From Prorocentrum cordatum (lineage: Eukaryota > Sar > Dinophyceae > Prorocentrales > Prorocentraceae): a stretch of 64,000 bases of DNA. Below, piece by piece: positions 15,445 to 23,997 of this stretch (position 1 is the first letter of the stretch; the number at the start of each line of letters is the position of its first letter). A program made the translations under genes and the position numbers. The notes below the pieces were generated by a model. It saw nothing but the letters and a program-made list of their open reading frames with translations, made no database searches and had not been told where the DNA came from. The stretch is taken from the NCBI GenBank assembly GCA_963575745.1, contig CAUYUJ010004536.1, positions 297,441-361,440 on the forward strand. Reading direction: 5' to 3'.

Positions 15445-17424
15445 CTAGGGGAACGGCAACCCTTGATCAAGGAGCTGCTGCTGCAGCATGGTTCTGACTA
15501 TGTCATCTGGACAAGGATTCCCAGCGAGCGGCGCCCAAGGGCAGTTTCTGTCGGCGAAGCTACGCGCCTGCCTCCATGCAGCCCAAATGTGGCTTTCGGT
15601 CGGAGCCTCGTGCTGACGGCCGGGGATGTTCTCGTTCCTGCTCCACTCCAGGATGGCGGTCGCAAGTCTGCGTTGGAGACACCTCGGGTCAAGGTGGGTC
15701 CCCACAGCGTCGTAGAGTTTCTTTCCTCTAATGTCCAGGGACCGAAAGTAAGACCCAAGGCCCGCTGCTCGGGCCCGTTCCTCCGGGGATGGGATCCTGA
15801 GCCCGTGCTCTCTCCCGTGCGCCAGCAGCCAACCTGCCCGGGCCCTCGCTTTTCCTTCGCTGGCTAGGCTCTCACGCTCTCTTCCGTGACAGACGAGCGT
15901 CAGTCCTTCAGTGCAGCCTTGGAAGCTACGCTCGGCTCCAGTCTCCGCGAGGATGTTCTTGATGCCGTTCCTGGTGTCGGCGAGGGTGCGGAGTAGCCAC
16001 CTGTGGCTGCTGTCCCCATTGTATAGAAGGCACAGGGGGTGTGTCTGGTAGCTGCACGGAACTATTACCTCCGGGGCGTTGGCGAGAGCCTTGGACTGGG
16101 TCCAGGCGGGGATGCGTCCGTCCGGTCTGTACGTCCATCGCCTTTCCCAGGGACTGGGGAGTCGGGGATACGTGGCGAGGTCATCCGCGGGAGGGCAGTT
16201 GCTGAACCATAATCGATCCCTCGGGCTGGCGACTGTGGGGGCAGCATCTAGGCGGACCGCCCAGTCTGGGGGGAGTTCTCCCAGTGCCGTGCACATTGCC
16301 TGCTTGTGCGCCTGTAGGATCGTGGCTGGGCATTCGCAGCATATTATGACGCGTACATCCGGTCGGAGCCTGCGAGCGGCGTTCCATAGGAGTGGTGCGG
16401 CGAAGAAGTGTACTGCCTGAGAACCCGCAAGTCCGTCAAGTCCCCCGTGTTGGCTGGCTGCAGAAAGGCTGGCACCTGGGAGCCCCGCTGTGATAACAAG
16501 TAGGCTTCCGGGGTCCAGGGTTCTGAGGTGGTCGGTCCAGGGACTTCGGCGGTCGTCTCCTCTCAGGAGATCCCATACATCAGCTCCTAACCTCACGTGC
16601 GGGGGGCCTCCATCAAAGCGCATGGCGCTGTCGCGGTCCCAACGCCTCTCGACTCGAGCTGCCACTTCCTCGTTGATTTCGACGAAGGCGGAGGATCTGA
16701 ACCGAGGAATCGCGGCGACTTTGGTTAAGAGGTCGCCAATCGCAAGTCTCGCCAGACTCCATTCATCGAAGAATGATACGAGATGAAGACTTGGTCCCGC
16801 GGCGGCACTCGGGCCGGGTCGAGGGTTGACTATGCGTGCTCTTGTTTGCTGGGTGAAGTCGTACGTCCAGTCGTCCCCGTGCCTAGGATCACTGATTGGG
16901 TGGAGCCTAAGGTGTCCCGTGGTGTCCCATGCACCGTCGGGGGAAACGCTGGAGACAAGGCCGTCCTGCTGGAGAGTCCTTAGAGTGCTGATGATCTGTG
17001 TATTGTCCAAGCCCGCAATCTGGTACGCAGCGAGTGTCGTGTCGGCCGGTGCGACTGGAGAGAGACCGGTTCGCTCGTCCCTGTGTCGCTCCCATACCTG
17101 CTGGAGCACATCGGCAGGCTGAGGGGCGGCCGTGGGCTCGTCTGGTGAGAAACCGGTTGGTCGGGGTCGCGGTCTGCGGATCCGTGCGCCCTCCACACTC
17201 GCCGGTCTGGACGCCCGTCTTGCGACGCCTCTCCCAGCGACACCGGTGGGGGGGCCCTCTCCTGCACGGGAGCGCTCCCAGAGGTCGACCAGAGTCCTTG
17301 GGTTGGGAGGTCTGCTGCCTGGTCGGGTGGACCTTTCCCTGCCTGCGTTGCCCGCAGCTCTGAGGCGGGTCGCACCACGTGCCGTCATTCCTACCTCGGG
17401 GGGCCCGGTGCGCCGGGCTCCCAC
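15445..17424 (-). CDS. DNMT3-like cytosine methyltransferase domain protein, probably inactive
   Basis: A 659-codon frame. From about residue 210 the order of features follows a DNMT3-type C5-methyltransferase. LHLVSFFDEWS stands at motif I, and AFVEINEEVA at motif II. GADVWDLL occupies the position of the GDVR motif. AGLPGASLSAAS (about residues 310-321) stands where motif IV reads GxPCxxxS, and is followed by an HGGLDG segment as in the family. CCECPAT (about 360) stands at the ENV motif, and SPRDRLWFSN (about 400-409) at motif VIII. A C-terminal RAAGLGSYFRSLDIRGKKLY-type region matches motif IX-X spacing. The catalytic Cys of PC is Gly, and ENV is degraded, so methyl transfer is unlikely. 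The first 180 or so residues are Arg/Pro rich and overlap the previous ORF by 517 bp. Assignment rests on motif order, not a search. Confidence 0.72.
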   Translation of the reverse strand: MGARRTGPPEVGMTARGATRLRAAGNAGRERSTRPGSRPPNPRTLVDLWERSRAGEGPPTGVAGRGVARRASRPASVEGARIRRPRPRPTGFSPDEPTAAPQPADVLQQVWERHRDERTGLSPVAPADTTLAAYQIAGLDNTQIISTLRTLQQDGLVSSVSPDGAWDTTGHLRLHPISDPRHGDDWTYDFTQQTRARIVNPRPGPSAAAGPSLHLVSFFDEWSLARLAIGDLLTKVAAIPRFRSSAFVEINEEVAARVERRWDRDSAMRFDGGPPHVRLGADVWDLLRGDDRRSPWTDHLRTLDPGSLLVITAGLPGASLSAASQHGGLDGLAGSQAVHFFAAPLLWNAARRLRPDVRVIICCECPATILQAHKQAMCTALGELPPDWAVRLDAAPTVASPRDRLWFSNCPPADDLATYPRLPSPWERRWTYRPDGRIPAWTQSKALANAPEVIVPCSYQTHPLCLLYNGDSSHRWLLRTLADTRNGIKNILAETGAERSFQGCTEGLTLVCHGRERESLASEGKARARAGWLLAHGREHGLRIPSPEERARAAGLGSYFRSLDIRGKKLYDAVGTHLDPRCLQRRLATAILEWSRNENIPGRQHEAPTESHIWAAWRQARSFADRNCPWAPLAGNPCPDDIVRTMLQQQLLDQGLPFP

Positions 17425-18340
17425 GAGCTCTATCAGCGGCGGTAGCGCGAAGCTGGGTGCTGGGCTCGACCGGTCGCGGCCCGGTCGTGTTTCTGTTTCG
17501 AGCGCGCCTGGTCAACCCGCTGTCAGCTGTGCTCCCAGCAGTCCCAGCCGGGGCACGCGCATGTCTGGGCGTGCCGGCACGCCGGGCGGCGTTTCCGGTT
17601 CTGCGTAGGTTCCTTGGAGAGGCCTCTACTGTCTCGCTCAGAACCTGGTCCCTGTCGTCGGTGAATGGGGCGCCAACTCCCGCGCGCAGGATGGTGCGGA
17701 GCATGGCGGGCGTTAGGCTCTGAAAGGGGGCCTCGGGTGCCGACGCGCTGTCCGAGCGAGAGGCCGGACTGCCTGCGAGTTGTCTCAATTGGGCGCAGGC
17801 CGCATCAGCGGTCAGCGCCACTTGGCGTGAGTGTATCCTCCTGCCAGCGGGGTTGCGCGTGCCCGGAGGTGGGTGGGTACTCCAATAGGCGTTGAAGGCG
17901 TCTGGGATTCGCATAGCAAGTCCAAGTTTTTGGTGCAGGTCCCGAACGGTTTTGTCCAGCTGGGGTATCGCTGCAGCCCACGCTATCACGCTGAGAACTT
18001 GGTTCCATTCGTCCTCGGAGGGGGGGGTACCTGAGCCGTCATAGGCGTGCGCCTGTGCCTGTCTGAGCGTGCGCGCCATGGCTTCATACTCCCGCCTCCA
18101 GTCTGCCTCCATGCACGGGGGGAGCTCAGGCCCACTTCTCGGCGTGTCTCCTCGCCCCAGGGGGTCGTTGCAGGAACTATGCACCGTGCCTGGCGGCGGT
18201 CTCCTGCTCTGGGCTGTTGCCGCATCCGTGGGGGCCCGTGGAGGTGCATCCTCGCTTCCCGCCGCGCCCCGAGCCCGCAGTCCTAGCAGCTGCGGGCGTG
18301 CACCGCGCGTCTTCTGTGTTGTCCAGGGTCGTGGCTCCAC
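16907..18340 (-). CDS. Hypothetical protein, coding support in its first half
   Basis: A 477-codon frame. Residues about 75-240 look like real protein, with a helical segment around EWNQVLSVIAWAAAIPQLDK. The remainder is Arg/Pro/Thr rich, overlaps the methyltransferase-like ORF by 517 bp in another frame, and is probably out of frame. It overlaps the preceding ORF by 164 bp. I read it as a piece of a continuous polypeptide leading into the DNMT3-like domain, with a frame change near 17.4 kb. No domain is recognised, and the Cys residues in the tail have no regular spacing. Confidence 0.45.
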   Translation of the reverse strand: MEPRPWTTQKTRGARPQLLGLRARGAAGSEDAPPRAPTDAATAQSRRPPPGTVHSSCNDPLGRGDTPRSGPELPPCMEADWRREYEAMARTLRQAQAHAYDGSGTPPSEDEWNQVLSVIAWAAAIPQLDKTVRDLHQKLGLAMRIPDAFNAYWSTHPPPGTRNPAGRRIHSRQVALTADAACAQLRQLAGSPASRSDSASAPEAPFQSLTPAMLRTILRAGVGAPFTDDRDQVLSETVEASPRNLRRTGNAARRAGTPRHARAPAGTAGSTADSGLTRRARNRNTTGPRPVEPSTQLRATAADRARGSPAHRAPRGRNDGTWCDPPQSCGQRRQGKVHPTRQQTSQPKDSGRPLGALPCRRGPPHRCRWERRRKTGVQTGECGGRTDPQTATPTNRFLTRRAHGRPSACRCAPAGMGATQGRANRSLSSRTGRHDTRCVPDCGLGQYTDHQHSKDSPAGRPCLQRFPRRCMGHHGTP

Positions 18341-19808
18341 CCCTCCCAGTCACGCGCTGCTCCGTGCTGGCATTTGCCTCAGCATGAGAGGTCCGCAGGC
18401 TTCTAGGGATGTTCGCGCCGGTGTGGCTCTCAGGAGGTCTTGCGGGGTCAGCGCTATCTCTTCCCACAGCTTCTGCAGAATTGCCAGTTGGGGAGAGGCC
18501 TTCAGCTACGCCCGGGCTCGGCATGGTTGCGCGGACCGGGGCGAGTGACCGTGCCGATCCCTCCCTGGGTGTCGCGGGGTTCGCAGAAGTCGCCCGGGGT
18601 GGGATTTGGCCGATGCTGTCAACACGGCTTACGCCATTGTCCGCCACTCCGTCGCCGGTCGGTCTGGCCAGGGAGGGTGGTGCCGTAATCTGCTCGGGTG
18701 GCGCCAGCTGGGTCTGAGGTTGCACTCCCTGCGCGGTGAGGGCAGGGCTGTCGTTAGCACCACCGCTGGGGCTTGTGTTTGCCTGTGATGTCGCCGAGGT
18801 GGGGAGCCCAGGGCTTGTAGGTGTGGCCAGCGGTCTAGGGCCTGTCGTGGCGGGTAGCCTCGCATCACCGGCTTGAGTGCCTGCCGCGTCCGTCTCGTTG
18901 TTCGCCCGGCTGCGGCTTCTGCGCTGGCTCGTGCCTGGGTTGTCCGTTGGTCTGTCCCCCGTTCCCGTTGTTCTGGAGGTCTGGGAGACTCCTCTCCGAC
19001 CCCGAGTGACTCTTCCGGGGTCATGGCGCTGCCGCTCCTCCCAGTGTAGGTTAGACAGCCTGTTGATCAGGGCGTCCAGGGCACTAGTGACGTTTTCTGG
19101 GATGGAAAGCGCGGTGGTGGCGTCGACGTCTGCGCCTCTGGATCCAGGGACTTCGAGCCAGGGCTGGTGGGCTGAGTAGGTGTCGTCAGGCTCAGGCGCG
19201 AGCCATTGCGTGAAGGGGAGCTGTCTCGTGACCTCTTCTCGGATCCCAAGCTCTCGGATGAGCTGCCAGACGTGGTCGCGGTCTAGGCTCCCCGGGTTGG
19301 CCAGCTGCAGGATCCAGATTGCGGCGAACATGTCCCAGTTGTACCTTTGCATGGGCCGGCCCTCGAGTTGCTTGCGGATTTCGAGGGCGATCCGGCGCTG
19401 GACGCCGCGCGCCATGTCGTGGACCGCTTGCTCTGGGACCACGGCGGCGTATCTACCCAACATGCCCCGTGCGATGCGGACTGCATCTTCGTCGGCTCTC
19501 ACCAGCTCGGCCGGGGGCGGCCTGCATGCACTCACTAGCACCTCGGCAAGTTCCGGGAAGTGAGTGGGCCTGGCGGGTCCAGGGAGTGGGTTGAGGGATG
19601 CAGAGGTGCGTCTAGGAAGTGGCTGCTGGGAAGGGGCATTGACCCTCAGCCCCACGGAAGCGGGAGTTGGTGTGGCTGCAGGGGCGGAGTCCAGGCGCGC
19701 AACGTGAATGGGGCCCGCGGCAAGCTGAAGTTTGAGCCTGGCTTGTGGTCTGTCCGCACCTCTCGTGGCTGCCCTAATGTCCGCGTCCGCAGGGAGGAGT
19801 ACCGTCAC
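18177..19808 (-). CDS. Hypothetical protein, helical N-terminal part and disordered tail
   Basis: A 543-codon frame opening on GTG that overlaps the preceding stop by four bases (GTGA). Residues about 80-260 look folded, with a Trp-rich helical stretch (MFAAIWILQLANPGSLDRDH). Residues about 270-540 are Ser/Thr/Pro/Ala rich and likely disordered. There is no recognisable family. The four-base overlap resembles a stop-restart junction but could equally be a one-base indel in a long ORF. It is part of the co-directional block between the RING protein and the DNMT3-like protein. Confidence 0.5.
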   Translation of the reverse strand: MTVLLPADADIRAATRGADRPQARLKLQLAAGPIHVARLDSAPAATPTPASVGLRVNAPSQQPLPRRTSASLNPLPGPARPTHFPELAEVLVSACRPPPAELVRADEDAVRIARGMLGRYAAVVPEQAVHDMARGVQRRIALEIRKQLEGRPMQRYNWDMFAAIWILQLANPGSLDRDHVWQLIRELGIREEVTRQLPFTQWLAPEPDDTYSAHQPWLEVPGSRGADVDATTALSIPENVTSALDALINRLSNLHWEERQRHDPGRVTRGRRGVSQTSRTTGTGDRPTDNPGTSQRRSRSRANNETDAAGTQAGDARLPATTGPRPLATPTSPGLPTSATSQANTSPSGGANDSPALTAQGVQPQTQLAPPEQITAPPSLARPTGDGVADNGVSRVDSIGQIPPRATSANPATPREGSARSLAPVRATMPSPGVAEGLSPTGNSAEAVGRDSADPARPPESHTGANIPRSLRTSHAEANASTEQRVTGRGGATTLDNTEDARCTPAAARTAGSGRGGKRGCTSTGPHGCGNSPEQETAARHGA

Positions 19809-21169
19809 CCAGGTGGGGACCGACGTGAAGAGGAAAAACCGGCTTCTCCGCTCGTGGTGACCTCAACGGCTCCACCGGCTGCTATTGCAGCGAGCAGGTA
19901 TTCTCCAGGCTGCAAGACAGTCTCGTAGTCCCGTAGGCCACTCTCCTGAGACACGCTGAGTACCGTGTTGGGCGCACTCCTGCTCATCGCCCTAACGTTA
20001 TCCCGGAGCCAATCCCCTGTGATGATAGGTGGGGCAGCTCTGGTGTTGGCTGGGTGCGAGGTGCCGTCCGGGAGCGGCCAGAGTAGGGTTAGTAACTGAG
20101 CATTCGCTGAGCCAACCGAGGCAGAGAAGAGCCGTAGCGTGTTGTGTCCAGGGAGCCAAGCGTCAGGGCGCATGCTGCGGGGGCGAATTTCTCCGAGCTG
20201 CGCCCCGTGCCTGTCGAGCGTGGTGATCTCGAGGACTTGGGGTTGAACGGCGCGTCTGGGGGCTTGCCGGACCGAGATACTGGCCAGCGCGTCCACATGC
20301 TCCTGTAGCTCCCTGGATGCCGCAGCTGCTCTGTGCATGGGGTCCCTGCTGGGTGTGGCAGGGAAGATCCTGACGGTCTGGGCTCCGATCACTATGCAAC
20401 TGGTGCCCACAAAGGCTGCCGCCATGGCGTCGGCCGCAGCTAGGCGTATGCGGATTTGCGTCATGTATCTGTAGTCAGAGACGTCTGGGAACCAGGCGTA
20501 CACGGTGGAAACCTGCTCGACCGTGCCAGGACCGGTGGTGGCCTCTACGGCTTGCAGGACGACCTCCGGCCGCGTTTGTCCCATGTCCGCGAGGTTCCAC
20601 CGGAGGTGGAAGCCGTCCTCAGGGTCGGAAAGGCGCACGAATGAGGGTCCTCCATCCCAGGGTCCTTCCAGGAAGATGCGGCGCGGTCCTAGCGCCGTGG
20701 AGGAGGAACCGTCTCCAAAGACACGCGGAAGCTCGTCCCGGAGGTGTCTCAAGACGGGGGCGGCAATCCTTTCTGGAGTGGAGATCAGAAGAAGCCCCGT
20801 CCCGCAAATTCCCACTCTGTGTCCCATGGCTCCGGCTGTTGCGGAGGCAACGGAGTGGGCTATGCAGATCGCCCAGGGGGGAACTGGGATGTGCACTGAA
20901 TCACTTGTCTCGTGGGTTCTCCAGACGCACTCCGTCTGGTGGGCCAGTGTGGTGGTTTGAGCTGCCGCCTGCAAGTTATCCAGGGGGGCACGTATGCCGT
21001 CTTCACCGCTCATGGGTCTCGCTGCTCTGCAGCGAAGAACGTGATGGAAGAGCGTCTCGAGTCCCTGGTATCGTAGTAGTTCGTCCCGGGGGAGTTGCAC
21101 TCTCGTGGTGACCCAGTCGGCTGCGATCGTGCCGTTGTGGGATCGTCTTAGCTCCTCCTTCCACCTCAT
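19805..21169 (-). CDS. Hypothetical protein
   Basis: A 454-codon frame of ordinary globular composition along most of its length, with alternating hydrophobic and charged stretches and no low-complexity blocks until the last 25 residues. I recognise no family or motif. It starts 39 bp after the RING-protein stop and ends in a four-base overlap with the next ORF, so it is probably a segment of a longer polyprotein. No membrane segment or signal peptide is evident. Confidence 0.5.
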   Translation of the reverse strand: MRWKEELRRSHNGTIAADWVTTRVQLPRDELLRYQGLETLFHHVLRCRAARPMSGEDGIRAPLDNLQAAAQTTTLAHQTECVWRTHETSDSVHIPVPPWAICIAHSVASATAGAMGHRVGICGTGLLLISTPERIAAPVLRHLRDELPRVFGDGSSSTALGPRRIFLEGPWDGGPSFVRLSDPEDGFHLRWNLADMGQTRPEVVLQAVEATTGPGTVEQVSTVYAWFPDVSDYRYMTQIRIRLAAADAMAAAFVGTSCIVIGAQTVRIFPATPSRDPMHRAAAASRELQEHVDALASISVRQAPRRAVQPQVLEITTLDRHGAQLGEIRPRSMRPDAWLPGHNTLRLFSASVGSANAQLLTLLWPLPDGTSHPANTRAAPPIITGDWLRDNVRAMSRSAPNTVLSVSQESGLRDYETVLQPGEYLLAAIAAGGAVEVTTSGEAGFSSSRRSPPG

Positions 21170-21207
21170 GATGTGCGCGACGACACCGTCGTTGCCGCTC
21201 TCAGGGG

Positions 21208-23997
21208 TTAGGATATGTGGCGCGTCAGAGGTGTCCCCGCTCCTCCCTCCCAGTGCACGACTATTGAAGGGGGCAGAATCGTGCGCAGTGTCCTGCCCGC
21301 TAGGTCGAATTGAGCGGCGAAGAGCTGCTGCGTTGGTGGGCTGGGCTTGCCAGTTCGGTAGGGGTGACCGATCGGGACGAGGTGGGTAATTTTACTGGCG
21401 GCTCGGTATCCCCACTGCGCGTTTGCCAGGGCCGCGAGCTCGACCGGATCCGGTCCTCCAGGGGATGGCACTCCCTCGGTGGCCAGGGCGACGAGACAGC
21501 ATGGGCTACCCGCAACGGAAGCTGCCGTCAGGGCGGGATCCATCTGCTGAGCAAGGGTGTCTACCACGAGGATTGTTGGGGCGGCGTTCCCCTGAGGCTG
21601 GTTCCTGCGCTCCGAGACTACTGCTTTGATCTGCTCCCAGGCGTCTGGGCCTGCAAGGGCGAAAGCGACTCCAGTCTCATCCGCTACTCGTTCGCCGAGG
21701 TACGTGCTTCTAGAAAGTACCAGATCGGCTGCGATGTCTCGGGCGGCCGCGGTTAGCAGCCCCACCGGGAACCGCCCGGGTCCTCTCTTCCATGGTTCAT
21801 CCTCTGGGGGGTTCCGCCCCAGCAGAAGGGCCCATCTTCGGAAAGTGATCCGCGGGGCTTGCCGTATCCTATCTGCCCTGTTGGTGGGGCCGAGGGGTCG
21901 CTGTGGAGGCAGGGTCCCAGGGCTCTGCGAGCTGTCATGAGTGTGATCGGGGTCCATGCCGCTTCCACCGTTTCCACCGTCAGGTGGGGTTCCGTCCACC
22001 TCCATCGGGGCATGACGTGCCTCCTGAGCGGTTCTCCTCTCAGTAACGTGCACGTGGATTCCGCGCATGTCTGAAAGCGTGACGTATGTGTGGGGTCGTC
22101 GGATGGAGAGTGCTTGTGCTCTGAGGCAGTCCAGATCCGGGGCCAAGTGCCTGAATGCATCGGCTAACTCTTGCAGGCTCAGGAAGGGCTGCAGTGGGGG
22201 TAAGGTCCCATCGCGGAGTTGCACGAGGTCTGGTGGTACCGCCACCTCGGCAGCGTCGGCGTCTCGGATTCGTCCTGGCAACCTTACGGTGACGCTACCC
22301 CTATCATTGGAGCGGCAAATAGGACAGTTCACTGGGAAGCATCTTCCGTGGGAGTGGGCCTGCGCTGGCTGGCTAACCCTCCACTGTCTCAGGCATTCGG
22401 CGTGGTACAGGTGGCCGCAAGGCACCAGGGCTTCCGCGAAACCTAAGATGTCTTCGCTGCAGATCATGCATAGGGGAGTACCTACTTCCAGGTCCCAAGG
22501 AGGAACGTCCACGGCGTCCATGCTTTCCGGGGGAAGCCTGGCGTTGTCTCCAGGGGGGTGGCTGAGTTGGGATAGGCCGTCCCCTAAGCTCTCGATGAGG
22601 GCTCTGGCGGACACACTAGCGTCGAGGTGCGTCAGACTAGCTCCCTCACTGAGATGGCATATGAGGGCCTGGATTTGTAAGTTGGTGAGTTCGGAGTATG
22701 GGGCTAAATCGGCATCAGGGAAGTCCCCTCGGAGACGGGCCACCACGTCCTCAGGCGTATGTATTTCGTTCCTAGTCATCCAGCGGTAGAGAACGTCGTA
22801 GGGTCGGGAGTCCACTGCCCGCACAGTCAGCACTGGTCTGAGGAGGGGGAGGTAGTGCGGTGCCAGGCAGAGCCACAGGGCTCTAGAGATCCAGGGACCT
22901 GGTTGTCGATCTACCCTGTGCTCCAGGAGCATACTCTGTGCCAGGCACTGTGCCTGGTCTCCGTTGATAGAGGTCCTTTCTCCGGGGGCCGGCATGGTCC
23001 CTCTGCCCGCCCCCTCCTCGTCCCGCAGTCTGGCGTCGAGAGTGCGTATGAGTCTGTCCAGGAACCCTTCTCTGGTACTGCCATGTGGTAACCTGCCCTG
23101 GGGGGTAGCGAAGCTTGCCCGATTGAGCATCTGTCTTATGTCCGCGTGCCAGGGCGTGGTTGTGCTTGCGGCTTCCACTGTTTCGGCCTCAACTCCAGGG
23201 CGGGCCCTGCCTTCGCTCGCGGGCCCGTGATTCCTTGGGTTTAACCTCGGCTCGGTACTGGCCAGCTGCGCTCGGACCCTCGCTCCAGCCTCTACTGCCT
23301 GCCGGTCCCCTGAAAGGATGGCAGTCTGAAGGAAGCCGTTTGCGTCCAGGTGCAGCATCATTCGCTCCTGGAGCTGGGATGCGATGTAGCCGCCTACTTC
23401 GGGGGCCTCGAACGTGGCACCGGCTGCCCTGGACGCCATGTCTGTTTCCGACGCGAGCACTAACTGGGCATCTCTGTAGGAGCTGACGCCCCGTGCTCTC
23501 CACCAGGCTGCTGCATGGTCGATGATGGTGGTGCTGATGTTGCTGCTCCTGAAGGCCAGCTCGAGCACGCTCCGACCTCTGTCGGTCGCAGTGACCCATA
23601 TGAAGGGGACCAAGATTCTGCTCCACCGCATGCCTGGGGTGACGGAGTTGCTGGCAACCCTCATCCTGATCCTCTGCACCTCATCGATGAATGCCTCTCG
23701 TTGGGAGCGCTCCGCTTGGGAAAGCCCCTCCACCAGAACTGGGGGGGGGTCTCTGGGGGGGTCTCGTTCCTGCCCCTTCCACGTCCGTGTGGCTATCCCT
23801 GCCGTTGCGGGGGTTGTCCACATCCATGGGAGCGTGCCCATCACCAGGACGCCCAGCACGCACTTGGTCCTGACCCCTGCTGTCTGCATCCGGTCGCCTG
23901 ATGACGGCGTCTGTGACGAGGTTTCCCAGGGGGGTACCCTGTCCCATTTGGGGATGTATTGGGCGCCAGTCGGTGCGTGCGGCTGCTTGTAGTGCAC
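21208..23997 (-). CDS. RING-H2 finger protein
   Basis: A 929-codon frame. CMICSEDILGFAEALVPCGH with YHAECLRQW and then CPICR (about residues 506-562) form a complete RING-H2 (C3H2C3) zinc finger, the signature of many E3 ubiquitin ligases. About 500 unassigned residues precede it. After it come a Pro/Gly/Asp linker with a PMEVD segment and about 230 globular residues (TILVVDTLAQQM near 815) of unknown fold. The first 85 or so residues overlap the preceding ORF by 317 bp and may be out of frame. A similar PMDVD-Asn-Pro linker ends the preceding ORF, suggesting internal duplication. Whether the RING acts on host factors or on the element's own proteins is unknown. Confidence 0.75.
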   Translation of the reverse strand: MHYKQPHAPTGAQYIPKWDRVPPWETSSQTPSSGDRMQTAGVRTKCVLGVLVMGTLPWMWTTPATAGIATRTWKGQERDPPRDPPPVLVEGLSQAERSQREAFIDEVQRIRMRVASNSVTPGMRWSRILVPFIWVTATDRGRSVLELAFRSSNISTTIIDHAAAWWRARGVSSYRDAQLVLASETDMASRAAGATFEAPEVGGYIASQLQERMMLHLDANGFLQTAILSGDRQAVEAGARVRAQLASTEPRLNPRNHGPASEGRARPGVEAETVEAASTTTPWHADIRQMLNRASFATPQGRLPHGSTREGFLDRLIRTLDARLRDEEGAGRGTMPAPGERTSINGDQAQCLAQSMLLEHRVDRQPGPWISRALWLCLAPHYLPLLRPVLTVRAVDSRPYDVLYRWMTRNEIHTPEDVVARLRGDFPDADLAPYSELTNLQIQALICHLSEGASLTHLDASVSARALIESLGDGLSQLSHPPGDNARLPPESMDAVDVPPWDLEVGTPLCMICSEDILGFAEALVPCGHLYHAECLRQWRVSQPAQAHSHGRCFPVNCPICRSNDRGSVTVRLPGRIRDADAAEVAVPPDLVQLRDGTLPPLQPFLSLQELADAFRHLAPDLDCLRAQALSIRRPHTYVTLSDMRGIHVHVTERRTAQEARHAPMEVDGTPPDGGNGGSGMDPDHTHDSSQSPGTLPPQRPLGPTNRADRIRQAPRITFRRWALLLGRNPPEDEPWKRGPGRFPVGLLTAAARDIAADLVLSRSTYLGERVADETGVAFALAGPDAWEQIKAVVSERRNQPQGNAAPTILVVDTLAQQMDPALTAASVAGSPCCLVALATEGVPSPGGPDPVELAALANAQWGYRAASKITHLVPIGHPYRTGKPSPPTQQLFAAQFDLAGRTLRTILPPSIVVHWEGGAGTPLTRHIS

